Assembly (NCBI RefSeq): GCF_011762005.1
Contig: NZ_JAASQU010000001.1
Coordinates: 62,001 to 126,000 of the forward strand
Direction: 5' to 3'
Length of the DNA: 64,000 nucleotides
Origin: Qipengyuania flava
GTDB lineage: Bacteria > Pseudomonadota > Alphaproteobacteria > Sphingomonadales > Sphingomonadaceae
The notes beneath the pieces were generated by a model that made no database searches, was not told the origin of the DNA, and saw only the letters and a program-made list of their open reading frames with translations. Shown in pieces: positions 27,136-35,299 of this stretch (position 1 is the stretch's first letter; each line of letters opens with the position of its first letter). The translations under genes and the position numbers were made by a program.

Positions 27136-27223
27136 CTGGATTGCCGCGGAGCCTGCGGCTCCCCGCAATGACTGGCGATCAGAACACAGTTATTGCGAGG
27201 AGCGAAGCGACGCGGCAATCCAG
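27136..27223. repeat. Paired palindromic repeat, set B (upstream of the GIY-YIG gene)
   Basis: Unit B1 (27136-27175) reads CTGGATTGC ... CGCAATGACTGG and unit B2 (27190-27223) reads TTATTGCGAGGAGCG ... GGCAATCCAG. They are inverted relative to each other with the CTGGATTGC ends on the outside and a 14-base centre. B1 also contains its own internal hairpin (GGAGCC/GGCTCC). Same element as sets A and C. Confidence 0.88.
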
Positions 27224-27259
27224 CGAACCTCTACGAGTAGCGCGCCGATATGCTAAAGC

Positions 27260-27571
27260 GTGAGCATGGCCTGTCGCGAGGACTTCCAGCCGGCGGTGTA
27301 CATCATGGCGAACCGCCGCAACGGAACGCTCTATATCGGCGTGACCTCGAACCTGCCGCAACGCGCTTGGCAGCATCGCGAAGGCATCGGGCAGGGTTTC
27401 GCCGCTCGGTATGGCTGCAAACTGCTGGCCTGGTACGAATGGCACGATGATATCGAGCTGGCGATTCCGCGTGAGAAGCAGCTCAAGGATGGGTCGCGCA
27501 AGCGCAAGCTGGCGCTGATCGAAACGCTCAACCCGACTTGGCGCGATCTCTATGGGGACATCGCTGTATAG
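27260..27571 (+). CDS. Small GIY-YIG nuclease-domain protein bracketed by repeats
   Basis: 103 residues from GTG 27260 (or 101 from ATG 27266). A minimal GIY-YIG fold: VYIM (13-16) and LYIG (24-27) strands, R35 and H39 in QRAWQHREG, and the catalytic-type E72 in PREKQLK, then NPTWRDLYGDI. The family consists of short stand-alone endonucleases often annotated as UvrC-like. The gene is flanked on both sides by paired palindromic repeats; the downstream set starts two bases after the stop codon. It may be a repeat-associated nuclease analogous to RAYT transposases in REPIN systems; that link is inference. Confidence 0.85.
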   Translation: MSMACREDFQPAVYIMANRRNGTLYIGVTSNLPQRAWQHREGIGQGFAARYGCKLLAWYEWHDDIELAIPREKQLKDGSRKRKLALIETLNPTWRDLYGDIAV

Positions 27572-27573
27572 CA

Positions 27574-27676
27574 CTGGATTGCGTCGTCGCTGCGCTCCTC
27601 GCAATGACTTCTCGAAAGGGTGACCCTCTCACTATCCCAGTCATTGCGAGGAGCCGCAGGCGACGCGGCAATCCAG
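27574..27676. repeat. Paired palindromic repeat, set C (downstream of the GIY-YIG gene)
   Basis: Unit C1 (27574-27609) reads CTGGATTGCGTCG ... CTCGCAATGACT and unit C2 (27639-27676) reads AGTCATTGCGAGGAGCC ... GCAATCCAG, inverted with the CTGGATTGC ends outward, as in set B, and a 29-base centre. C1 starts 2 bases after the GIY-YIG stop and C2 ends 19 bases before the convergent glycosyltransferase gene, so it may also serve as a bidirectional terminator. Confidence 0.88.
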
Positions 27677-27695
27677 CAAGCACCCCGCCAAACCC

Positions 27696-28967
27696 CTACC
27701 GCCAGCTGGCCATCCAGGTCCATACGGCGAAGCTGTCGGGGCCGACCAGCGGTGCGCCGCTGATGATCGGGTAGAACCAGCCGAACACCAGCACGCTGCC
27801 GATCACCGGTGCGAGTGCGCTCTTGTGCCAGCCATTGCGCCATAGCGCGTCGCAGGCGAGTGCCAGCGCGGCGAGCAGCGCCATGCTCGGCAGCGCGTAG
27901 TGATAGTAGAACTGCACCGGCTTGCTTGCGATCACCCAGAAGCCGAGGCTCACCGCATAGACCAGCGCCACGCCCAGCGCGGCCCAGTAACGGCGCACCA
28001 GCCCGTGCCAGGCGCACCATGCCAGCGCGGGCAGGCCGAGCAGCATGGTCAGCGGGTTGCCGATCAGCATGATTCCGCGCTGCACCCCCGCGACGGGTTC
28101 GTAGAGATACCAGATCGAGCGCGCATTGAGCACCCATTGCTCCCAGGTCGACTGGTAGGGATGGGGCTTCAGCACCTGTTCCTGCTGCGACAGCATGAAC
28201 TGGTGGTGGAACATCAGCCCCTCGGTGATCGGATGCAGGCGGAAGAGGAAGCCGGGAAGATAGGTCGCGGCATAGACCGCCAGTGGCACCACGCCGAGCC
28301 ATAGCGTCGCCTCGAGCAGCGTGGTGCCCGGGACCGGCGCGCCGCGGCGGCTCATGAGCAGCCTGCGCCGCCCCGCCAGCGCGCGCGCGACGAGAAAGGT
28401 CAGCCCCGGCAGCATGGCGACGACCAGCGCGTTCCATTTCGCGCCCATCGCCAGCCCCAGCGCCACGCCGGTCAGCGCCAGCCGCCAACGGCCCTGTTCG
28501 GGCTGGCGGATCGCGGCGGCGAACTGCCATGCGGCCAGCGCGAGGAAGCCCAGGTAGAAGATGTCGAGCATGGCGATGCGCGCGTGCACGAACAGGTGGA
28601 AACCGGTCGCCAGCAGCACGCCATAGGCAAGCGTGGCGAAGCGGCTTTCGCTGGCGAACCACAGCGCGCGCATGGCGCCGAACAGCGCCAGCGTGCCCAG
28701 CAGTGTGGGCAGCAGCCGCCAGCCGACGGGGTTGTCGCCGAACAGCGCGATGCCGAGCGCGATCAGCTCCTTGCCCAGCAGCGGGTGTTCGCGATTGGTG
28801 AATTCGTCCAGCGCCAGCAGCTCGCGCGCGGCGGGGAGATAGTGAACCTCGTCGAAATAGGCATGCGGCACCGCGGTCAGATGCGGCAGGCAGGCGAGCC
28901 AGAAGGCCAGCGCAAGCGCAGCGCACCAGCGAAGCGGATCCTGGACCTGTTCGGGCGCGCGGCTCAT
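27696..28967 (-). CDS. GT39-type phospholipid-carrier-dependent glycosyltransferase
   Basis: 423 residues from ATG 28967 (TTG 28973 also possible), about ten membrane helices. The acidic motif of protein-mannosyltransferase-like GT-C enzymes is in the first loop (YFDEVHYLPAARELL), with TNREHPLLGKELIALG next and a periplasmic loop with HHQFMLSQQ. These transfer a sugar from polyprenyl phosphate to protein or glycan in the periplasm. The GT2-GtrA protein encoded 0.6 kb away on the other strand plausibly makes the donor. Confidence 0.88.
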   Translation of the reverse strand: MSRAPEQVQDPLRWCAALALAFWLACLPHLTAVPHAYFDEVHYLPAARELLALDEFTNREHPLLGKELIALGIALFGDNPVGWRLLPTLLGTLALFGAMRALWFASESRFATLAYGVLLATGFHLFVHARIAMLDIFYLGFLALAAWQFAAAIRQPEQGRWRLALTGVALGLAMGAKWNALVVAMLPGLTFLVARALAGRRRLLMSRRGAPVPGTTLLEATLWLGVVPLAVYAATYLPGFLFRLHPITEGLMFHHQFMLSQQEQVLKPHPYQSTWEQWVLNARSIWYLYEPVAGVQRGIMLIGNPLTMLLGLPALAWCAWHGLVRRYWAALGVALVYAVSLGFWVIASKPVQFYYHYALPSMALLAALALACDALWRNGWHKSALAPVIGSVLVFGWFYPIISGAPLVGPDSFAVWTWMASWR

Positions 28968-29010
28968 CGCCAAGCGGCTTAGGAAAGCCGCGCGCGCCCT
29001 TCAAGCAAGT

Positions 29011-29397
29011 TCAGGGAGTTGTGCGCCGTTCGAGCCAGAACAGCCGCGCGACCATGGCGAGTAGCCCGATACTGGCGGTGGCGGCGACGAAGATCAACCA
29101 GGGTCGCAGGTTCATCTCCGCCGCACGCGCCCGTGGAGCGATGAAGAAGGCCGCAATCCCGACAGCGAACAGCAGGTCCCACCACACTTGCACACCCCAG
29201 AAGTTCTGCGTGTGGTTGGTCCAGACCGGTACCACGCCATCCTGCGCGATGGTGATGGCCGTAAAGGCGCCGAAACCGGCGCTCAGCGCGGCGGCCAAGG
29301 CAGCACTCCCCACCTTGGGCGAACCGGACAGAATGTAGGCGAGGACTGCGATGGCTGCGACGACGCCGCCCGCTGCGAGGAATTCGAAGGCATTCAT
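29011..29397 (-). CDS. Small membrane protein, probable TetR target
   Basis: 128 residues with four hydrophobic helices and a conserved-looking extracytoplasmic loop TNHTQNFWGVQVWWDLLF. I do not recognise the family. It diverges from a TetR gene and its start is 23 bases from a cluster of GTAGC half-sites, so it is most likely controlled by that regulator. Confidence 0.72.
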   Translation of the reverse strand: MNAFEFLAAGGVVAAIAVLAYILSGSPKVGSAALAAALSAGFGAFTAITIAQDGVVPVWTNHTQNFWGVQVWWDLLFAVGIAAFFIAPRARAAEMNLRPWLIFVAATASIGLLAMVARLFWLERRTTP

Positions 29398-29420
29398 GAT
29401 GGCAAGCTCCTGAGTCGAAC

Positions 29421-29465
29421 GTAGCAGGTGCTACACTTGTAGCGATCTGTAGCGCTCGCTACAAG
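29421..29465. promoter_or_regulatory. Operator cluster for the divergent TetR regulator
   Basis: Two palindromes lie side by side: GTAGCA-GG-TGCTAC (29421-29434) and a perfect 10-bp inverted repeat, CTTGTAGCGA (29436-29445) and TCGCTACAAG (29456-29465), with an extra GTAGC at 29449-29453 in the spacer. All share the half-site GTAGC. Placement between the divergent membrane-protein and TetR genes strongly suggests autoregulatory control of both. Confidence 0.75.
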
Positions 29466-29472
29466 CCTGCCG

Positions 29473-30021
29473 ATGGCGCCCACCCGTATGTCCCGTGAAT
29501 CCCTTGTGCCGCTGCTTGCGGCCCATGTCCTTCAGAATGGTCTTGCCGCTGCTTCGCTGCGTCCGCTCGCCAAGGCGGCGGGGACCAGCGACCGGATGCT
29601 GATCTACCACTTCGGCACCAAGGACGCGCTGGTCGCGGCATTGCTCGAATATCTGGCGGGCATGTTCGCGGCCGCGCTCGACACCGCATTCCCCAAGGAT
29701 CGCAGTGCCTCGCGCCGTGCCTGCGCGCAAACGGTCTATGCGATTACCGAAGAGCCGCAGTTCGCGCCCTTCTTTCGCGTGTGGTGGGACATTGTCGCGG
29801 GCTGTTCGGACGACAATGCTGCCTATCTCGATGCTGCAGGCGGGATGATGGATGTGCTCTTGGCCTGGGTGGTCGACCACTTGCCGGCCGACGATCCCGA
29901 CCCGCAGGCGGGTGCGCGCGCGGTGCTGACCGTTATCGAAGGGGCGCAGATGCTGCGCGCGGTGGGGTGCGGCGACATTGCCGAAGCGGGGCTTGCAGCC
30001 TTGGAAGGGCGACCCGCTTGA
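29473..30021 (+). CDS. TetR family transcriptional regulator
   Basis: 182 residues. N-terminal helix-turn-helix: LVPLLAAHVLQNGLAAASLRPLAKAAGTSDRMLIYHFGTKDALVAALL, with the TetR-typical YHFGTKDAL. The C-terminal helical domain (FAPFFRVWWDIVAGC) would bind an unknown ligand. ATG 29473 lies 8 bases after the operator cluster, so repression by its own protein is likely. metZ starts 31 bases downstream on the same strand. Confidence 0.92.
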   Translation: MAPTRMSRESLVPLLAAHVLQNGLAAASLRPLAKAAGTSDRMLIYHFGTKDALVAALLEYLAGMFAAALDTAFPKDRSASRRACAQTVYAITEEPQFAPFFRVWWDIVAGCSDDNAAYLDAAGGMMDVLLAWVVDHLPADDPDPQAGARAVLTVIEGAQMLRAVGCGDIAEAGLAALEGRPA

Positions 30022-30052
30022 TGCGCGCTGCGCGCGTGCTATCGCGCCTGCC

Positions 30053-31258
30053 ATGAAGAAGACCACCGGCATGGACCGCTCGATCACCGGCAAATGGCGT
30101 CCCGCAACGCAGGCGGTGCGCGGCGGCACCTGGCGCAGCGAGCATGGCGAGACCAGCGAGGCGCTGTTCCTCACCTCGGGCTATACCTATGACGACGCGC
30201 AGACGGTCGCCGACCGCTTTGCGGGCGAGGATGCGGGGATGACCTATTCGCGCCTCCAGAACCCGACCGTCGCCATGCTCGAGGAACGCATCGCGCTGAT
30301 GGAAGGGGCAGAGGCGTGCCGCGCGCAGGCGAGCGGGATGGCGGCGATGACCACCGCGCTGCTGTGCCAGCTGTCGGCGGGTGATCACGTGGTCGGCGCG
30401 CGTGCGGCCTTCGGCTCGTGCCGCTGGCTGCTCGACCAGCTGCTGCCGCGTTTCGGGATCGAGACCACCGTCATCGACAGCGCCGACAACGACGCATGGG
30501 AGGCCGCGATCCGGCCCAACACCAAGGTGTTCTTCTTCGAAACCCCCGCCAATCCCACGCTCGACGTGGTCGATCTGGCGCATGTCTGCAGCGTGGCGAG
30601 GGCGCATGGCATCACCACCGTGGTCGACAACGCCTTCGCCACCAGCGCGCTGCAGCGGCCGATGGATTTCGGCGCCGACGTGGTCGCCTATTCGGCCACC
30701 AAGCTGATGGACGGGCAGGGCCGCGTGCTGGCGGGCGCGGTGTGCGGCTCGCGCGAATTCATCGACGAGGTGCTGCTGCCTTTCCAGCGCAACACGGGGC
30801 CCAACATCTCGCCCTTCAACGCCTGGGTGGTGCACAAGGGGATCGAGACGCTCGACCTGCGTGCCCGGCAGCAGAGCGCAAACGCGGTGGCGCTGGGTTC
30901 CTTCATCGAGCATCGCCTGCCGAGGATCCTCCATCCCGGCCTGCCCAGCCATCCGCGGCACGATCTGGCGCGCGAACAGATGGTCGCGACGGGGCCGATC
31001 TTCGCGATGGACGTGGGCGATCGCGCCACCGCTTTCCGCCTGCTCGATGCGCTCGAACTGGTCGATATCTCGAACAATATCGGCGATGCGCGCAGCCTGA
31101 TGTGCCATCCCGCCAGCACCACCCATGCGGGTATGACGCAGGAAGCGCGCGACGAGATGGGGGTCACCGAAGGGCTGCTGCGGATCAATGTCGGGCTCGA
31201 GGATGTCGAGGATCTGAAGGAAGACCTCGACCGCGCGCTCGTCGCTGCGGGACTTTAA
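30053..31258 (+). CDS. metZ: O-succinylhomoserine sulfhydrylase
   Basis: PLP enzyme of the Cys/Met-metabolism family making homocysteine directly from O-succinylhomoserine and sulfide. 401 residues from ATG 30053. Substrate and cofactor regions: YSRLQNPTVAMLEERIALMEGAEA, ASGMAAMT, FFETPANPTLDVVDL, VVDNAFATSALQRP, and the PLP lysine K217 in YSATKLMDGQGR. The pattern follows MetZ rather than MetB. The frame is open upstream to 29978, inside the TetR gene; ATG 30071 is another candidate. Confidence 0.92.
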   Translation: MKKTTGMDRSITGKWRPATQAVRGGTWRSEHGETSEALFLTSGYTYDDAQTVADRFAGEDAGMTYSRLQNPTVAMLEERIALMEGAEACRAQASGMAAMTTALLCQLSAGDHVVGARAAFGSCRWLLDQLLPRFGIETTVIDSADNDAWEAAIRPNTKVFFFETPANPTLDVVDLAHVCSVARAHGITTVVDNAFATSALQRPMDFGADVVAYSATKLMDGQGRVLAGAVCGSREFIDEVLLPFQRNTGPNISPFNAWVVHKGIETLDLRARQQSANAVALGSFIEHRLPRILHPGLPSHPRHDLAREQMVATGPIFAMDVGDRATAFRLLDALELVDISNNIGDARSLMCHPASTTHAGMTQEARDEMGVTEGLLRINVGLEDVEDLKEDLDRALVAAGL

Positions 31259-31273
31259 CCAGCCGCGCGAGCG

Positions 31274-31687
31274 CTAGCGGCGCCAGGCGTTGCGCGTTGC
31301 CACGCGGTCGAGTTCCTCGCCCAGCGCATGCGCGGTCGCCATCGCATCGGTGCAGGCCGCGTCCTCGGTCAGCACGCCGTGGACGTCGAGCCCGCCGCCA
31401 CCGACCATTGCCATCAGCAGGCCTTCGTCACGCGTCATCCCCGCCGCGCAGCAGGGCGCGAGCAGGATCTTGCGGCGCGAGGTGCGCGCCAGATCGACCA
31501 CCAGCGCGCGGGCCAGCACCAGCAGGCGGCGGAATTTGGTCCCGCTGGCATCGAGCGCGAGCATCGTCGCGCGCGCGTCGTGCAAGCCGTGGCCCGCAAG
31601 CCGTCGGACCAGCACCAGCCCCAGCGTCTGGTGCCGCCGCGCGGGCAGTGGCAGGTCGAGGGCGGTCGAATCGTGCGAATGGGCCAT
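31274..31687 (-). CDS. Small conserved sphingomonad protein (possibly DUF6628)
   Basis: 137 residues from ATG 31687, preceded by AAGGAG. The pattern (LGLVLVRRLAGHGLHDARATMLAL, then FRRLLVLARALVVDLARTSRRKILLAPCCAAGMTRDEGLLMAM) resembles the DUF6628 family as I remember it, with the CC pair and small basic helices; that identification is from memory. Function unknown. Converges with metZ. Confidence 0.65.
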   Translation of the reverse strand: MAHSHDSTALDLPLPARRHQTLGLVLVRRLAGHGLHDARATMLALDASGTKFRRLLVLARALVVDLARTSRRKILLAPCCAAGMTRDEGLLMAMVGGGGLDVHGVLTEDAACTDAMATAHALGEELDRVATRNAWRR

Positions 31688-31791
31688 GCGATCTCCTTTG
31701 CTGCCGTCATCGTATGCTATTGCAAATCAGTCGCAAGACAATTCTATGGCTTTGTCGACAGGGTTCGCGACCCCTCGGCGACAAGTGACTG

Positions 31792-32271
31792 TTATTCGGG
31801 GGCTTTCATGTCCGAGCCGGGATCCCATTTCTCGGTAAAGGGGCGGCTGGCGAGCAGCAGGGCCAGCACGAGCAAGGTGATGAGGGCCGCCAGCCAGATC
31901 TCGCCCATGCCGCAGATCAGCCCGATCACGCCCGCGCACCAGATCGCCGCGGCCGATCCCGCGCCCTGGACGAAATTGCCCTGCCGGAACATGGCGCCAG
32001 CACCGATGAAGCCGATCCCCGTGATAACCCCCTCGACCACGCGTGTCGGATCGAGCTGGACCTGCGGACCACGATAGGAATGCAGCAGTTCGACCGCGCC
32101 GATCAGCAACCCGCAGGCGGCCAGCGAGATGATCACGAAGGGGCGGTAGTCGATCGGCTTGCGATGGAGGAACCGCTCGAGGCCGATCGCCAGCGGCAGG
32201 ATGAAGGCGGCGCCCATCCGCAGCGCGATATCGCTCCAGCCGAGCAGGGTGGGGGAGAAGGCTTCCGGCAT
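31792..32271 (-). CDS. MgtC/SapB family protein
   Basis: 159 residues, four or five hydrophobic helices, ATG 32271. MgtC hallmarks: FILPLAIGLERFLHRK, VVEGVITGIGFIGAGAMFRQG, and AAAIWCAGVIGLICGMG. It lacks the long C-terminal ACT-like domain of MgtC proper, so it is the short SapB-like type. MgtC relatives act in Mg2+ limitation and membrane-potential control. Divergent from the isomerase gene with 61 bases between starts. Confidence 0.88.
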   Translation of the reverse strand: MPEAFSPTLLGWSDIALRMGAAFILPLAIGLERFLHRKPIDYRPFVIISLAACGLLIGAVELLHSYRGPQVQLDPTRVVEGVITGIGFIGAGAMFRQGNFVQGAGSAAAIWCAGVIGLICGMGEIWLAALITLLVLALLLASRPFTEKWDPGSDMKAPE

Positions 32272-32332
32272 GGTGATCCAACGTTGCCGCGCGTCGCGGT
32301 TTCCCGCACAAGGCCCGTCAAGGGAGGAAACG

Positions 32333-32944
32333 ATGACCAAGACCGTCGAATTCATTTTCGATATTGCCGCGCCCAATGGCTATCTCGCCTGGTATCCGCT
32401 CAAGCAAGTGGTCGCGCGGACAGGGGCCGAACTGGTGGTGACGCCGGTGTTCCTCGGCGGAATGCACAAGCTGACGGGCAATGCGCCGCCGATGATCCGC
32501 GATGCCGAAGTGAAGGGCAAGGTTGCCTATGCCGCGCTCGAATTCCAGCGTTTCATCGACCGCCACGGCCTCACACGATTCAAGATGCACCCCGCGCTGC
32601 CGTTCAATTCTATCTTGCTGCAGCGCGTGCTGGTCGCTGCCGCGGACGAGACGCAGCGACAGGCGCTGGTCGAGGCACTGTTGCCCGCCGTGTGGGAACG
32701 CAATGTCGATTGCGGCGACCCGCAGGCGGTGGGGCAGGAACTGGCCGTGGCAGGGTTTGACGCCCAGGCGCTGCTGGCCGCTACGCAGGATCCGCAGGTC
32801 AAGGCGAAGCTGGCGCAGAACACCGAAGCCGCAGTCGAACGCGGCGCCTTCGGCATTCCCACCTTCTACGTCGATGGCGAAATGTGGTTCGGCAAGGAAC
32901 GGCTTGGCCAGCTCGAGGACTACCTCAGCGGCGGCAAGCCCTAG
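32333..32944 (+). CDS. 2-hydroxychromene-2-carboxylate isomerase/kappa-GST family protein
   Basis: 203 residues from ATG 32333 (AGGGAGGAA just upstream). A DsbA-like thioredoxin fold with the helical insert: VEFIFDIAAPNGYLAWYPL at the N-terminus and the cis-proline region GAFGIPTFYVDGEMWFGKERL near the end, as in HCCA isomerases. Homologues usually have a serine in the first loop (GSPNAYLA-type); here it is AAPNGYLA, so the glutathione-activating serine appears missing or shifted. Substrate unknown. Confidence 0.83.
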   Translation: MTKTVEFIFDIAAPNGYLAWYPLKQVVARTGAELVVTPVFLGGMHKLTGNAPPMIRDAEVKGKVAYAALEFQRFIDRHGLTRFKMHPALPFNSILLQRVLVAAADETQRQALVEALLPAVWERNVDCGDPQAVGQELAVAGFDAQALLAATQDPQVKAKLAQNTEAAVERGAFGIPTFYVDGEMWFGKERLGQLEDYLSGGKP

Positions 32945-33048
32945 GCGGCGAGCACGGCGATCAGCGGCAGGGGCAGCACGAGTGCCATCCCCGACAGCAG
33001 ATCGCCGCCTTCGTCACGAACCAGCCGTCTCCAGAATGCGAACAGCAT
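32941..33048 (-). CDS. Possible 35-residue single-span membrane protein
   Basis: Reads MLFAFWRRLVRDEGG..., then a hydrophobic segment LLSGMALVLPLPLIAVLAA to the stop TAG. A GGGGGAG ribosome binding site sits 7 bases before the ATG at 33048. It overlaps the 3' end of the convergent isomerase gene by 4 bases. The charged start followed by one helix resembles real small membrane proteins, but the length makes chance hard to exclude. Confidence 0.42.
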   Translation of the reverse strand: MLFAFWRRLVRDEGGDLLSGMALVLPLPLIAVLAA

Positions 33049-33195
33049 TTTCCGACTCCCCCAGTTGATCTCCAACCCGTCGGCCGCGCGACCCGAATGG
33101 CTTCGGCTTAATTAGGTGCGACCCTGCCAAAGACAGTGCGGCGGACATCTTTGGGATATCTGATCAAGCGCGGTAAACCGAATTTAACGCGTTTG

Positions 33196-33224
33196 TTCTT
33201 GCCAGTAAATTTGCGCCGGATAAT
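33196..33224 (+). promoter_or_regulatory. Promoter of the first S9 peptidase gene
   Basis: TTCTTG (33196-33201), a 17-base spacer, then GATAAT (33219-33224). It lies 32 bases before the ATG at 33256 in an AT-rich stretch and is followed by CTGCC-TG-GCAG. The paralogous gene at 39652 has a similarly arranged promoter. Confidence 0.55.
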
Positions 33225-33255
33225 CTGCCTGGCAGTGAAATTACTTGGGGGTCTC

Positions 33256-35214
33256 ATGGTCGGTTTTCGTGTCTTGGGCGCATTTTGCGCTTTGTCGTTC
33301 ATGGGTACGCCAGCCCTTGCGCAGGGTGCTGCGGATTACTCTGCGCACGGACCCGGGGAAGCCCGTCCTCAGCAAATTCCTGCGAGCAACTTTGCCAAGC
33401 GGAGCGAGTTTTCTTTCACCCGCCTTTCACCCGACGGCCGAGCGATCGCGCTGCATGTCGACACGAGGTTGGGGAAGTTTCTAGCCGTTCTCGATGCGGC
33501 CGACCACTCGCTGCAGCGACGCTACACGCTCAACGAAAGCGACGATGTCGAATGGATCCGCTGGGCCGGCAATACAAAATTGCTCGTTTCGCTGTCCAAA
33601 ACGGGCGATTGGTTTGGCGAAGAAGCGCGTTTCACGCGTCTCCTGTTGATCGACATGTCGGCCGGAACCGTCGAGCTTCTGGGCAATGACGAACCCGTAA
33701 TAGAAGGGGACGACGTTATCTTCGTCGCCGAAGATGGCAGCTACGCACTGGTTTCGGTTCAACACGATATTCGCGATTATCCCTCGGTCTACCGCTATGA
33801 GCTTGTTGCTGGTGGCAAACGCATCCGCGTGCAGGATTCGCGGCCCGGGGTATGGTCGTGGCATGCCGACAGCAATGGTGTCGTACGGCTCGGTACAGGC
33901 TGGCGGCGCGGTCGGTTGGGGGTCTATTACCGCTCCGGTCCCGGCGACGATATGCGCCTGATCGAGAAAATCAGGCACGACGAACTCGAAGACAAGTACT
34001 GGGATATCGCCCAGATCGTAAGCGGGTCGGATACCGGCCATGTACTACACGAAGGACCGAGCGGGCGCGTCGGCCTGTATCTGTTCGACTTTTCCACGCG
34101 CGAGCCGATCGAACAGATCTACGAGCATCCCGAACACGACATCGAAGCCGTGCTGTTTCGCGACGGTAGGCCAGTGGGCGCCTATTTCACCGACGAGCGC
34201 GACCGCGCGCACTGGCTCGATCCCGAGTATGCGGCCACCTACGCGCGGCTCGAACGCTCGTTGGCGGAAGAGCAGATCTGGGTGATCTCACGCGCCGAGG
34301 ATGATTCGCGCATGCTCGTCTGGGCCGGAGGCGAGGCCGACCCAGGCGCGATCTACAATTACGACGTGGTCGGCAAGCGCATGGACCTGCTTGCCGAACT
34401 GCGCCCCGAAATAGACATAGGTCTGCTCGCAGCTCCACGGCCGATCGCCTATACAGCTCGCGATGGCACTACGATCAAAGGCTATCTTACCCTGCCCCGC
34501 GGACGGAAGGCGGTGGGGCTACCGTTGATCATACAGCCCCATGGAGGCCCCTATGGCATTCGCGACAAGCTGGACTACGATGACCAGGTGCAATTGCTCG
34601 TCAATCGAGGGTATGCCGTGCTCCAGCCAAACTACCGAGGTTCGGGCGGGTACGGGCAGGCGTTCTACGACCTTGGTGTGGGCCAGATCGGGCGCGCAAT
34701 GCAGGATGATCTCGACGATGCAATGGACTGGGCGGTAGCAAAAGGGATTGCCGATCCATCGCGCGTTTGCGTGGTAGGCGCGTCCTATGGCGGCTATGCG
34801 GCGCTTTGGGCGGTCATTCGCAATCCCGAGCGTTATCGCTGCGCCGCAAGCTTTGCCGGCGTGACCGATTGGGAACTGATACTGAAGTACGATCGGCGGT
34901 TCTTCAGCCGTGATGCCAGCCGTGCCTGGCGCGCCCGGATTGAGGGGGAGGACGCTTTCGACCTCGACGCGGTGTCCCCCTATCGTCACGCCGAGAGCCT
35001 GACGCGACCCGTGCTGGTCGCGCAAGGCAAGAAGGACGATCGTGTGCCCTGGTCGCAGTTCCGCAAATTCACGCGCGCGGCGCGCGACGCGCCCGTGCAG
35101 CCGGTTGAACTGGTTTTCGAGGATGAAGGCCATTCGTTCAACGAACCCGAGAATGCGCAGAAATGGTTCGAGGAACTGACCGCCTTCCTCGCCGAGCACA
35201 ATCCGCCCGATTGA
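33256..35214 (+). CDS. Secreted S9 family (prolyl oligopeptidase-like) peptidase, copy 1
   Basis: 652 residues from ATG 33256; the first ~24 form a signal peptide ending ALAQG. A beta-propeller-like N-terminal region leads to a C-terminal alpha/beta hydrolase domain with PHGGPYGIRDK, the nucleophile S510 in GASYGGYAA, D594 in GKKDDRVP and H626 in DEGHSFNEP. This is the S9C-like acylaminoacyl-peptidase pattern. Periplasmic dipeptide or oligopeptide turnover is likely. The frame extends upstream to 33136 but would lose the signal peptide. A paralogue lies at 39652-41634; both end HNPPD. Confidence 0.92.
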   Translation: MVGFRVLGAFCALSFMGTPALAQGAADYSAHGPGEARPQQIPASNFAKRSEFSFTRLSPDGRAIALHVDTRLGKFLAVLDAADHSLQRRYTLNESDDVEWIRWAGNTKLLVSLSKTGDWFGEEARFTRLLLIDMSAGTVELLGNDEPVIEGDDVIFVAEDGSYALVSVQHDIRDYPSVYRYELVAGGKRIRVQDSRPGVWSWHADSNGVVRLGTGWRRGRLGVYYRSGPGDDMRLIEKIRHDELEDKYWDIAQIVSGSDTGHVLHEGPSGRVGLYLFDFSTREPIEQIYEHPEHDIEAVLFRDGRPVGAYFTDERDRAHWLDPEYAATYARLERSLAEEQIWVISRAEDDSRMLVWAGGEADPGAIYNYDVVGKRMDLLAELRPEIDIGLLAAPRPIAYTARDGTTIKGYLTLPRGRKAVGLPLIIQPHGGPYGIRDKLDYDDQVQLLVNRGYAVLQPNYRGSGGYGQAFYDLGVGQIGRAMQDDLDDAMDWAVAKGIADPSRVCVVGASYGGYAALWAVIRNPERYRCAASFAGVTDWELILKYDRRFFSRDASRAWRARIEGEDAFDLDAVSPYRHAESLTRPVLVAQGKKDDRVPWSQFRKFTRAARDAPVQPVELVFEDEGHSFNEPENAQKWFEELTAFLAEHNPPD

Positions 35215-35299
35215 GCCGATGAGGGGCACGACGCGCGTGCGCATGGGAAAATTTCGGGCGTTTCCTTGCGCCGCGCGGCGGGCGCGCTAGATTGGGGGG

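Noticed and set aside
30418-31788. Plus-strand frame overlapping metZ
   Set aside because: Arg/Ala-rich shadow of metZ and the convergent small gene.
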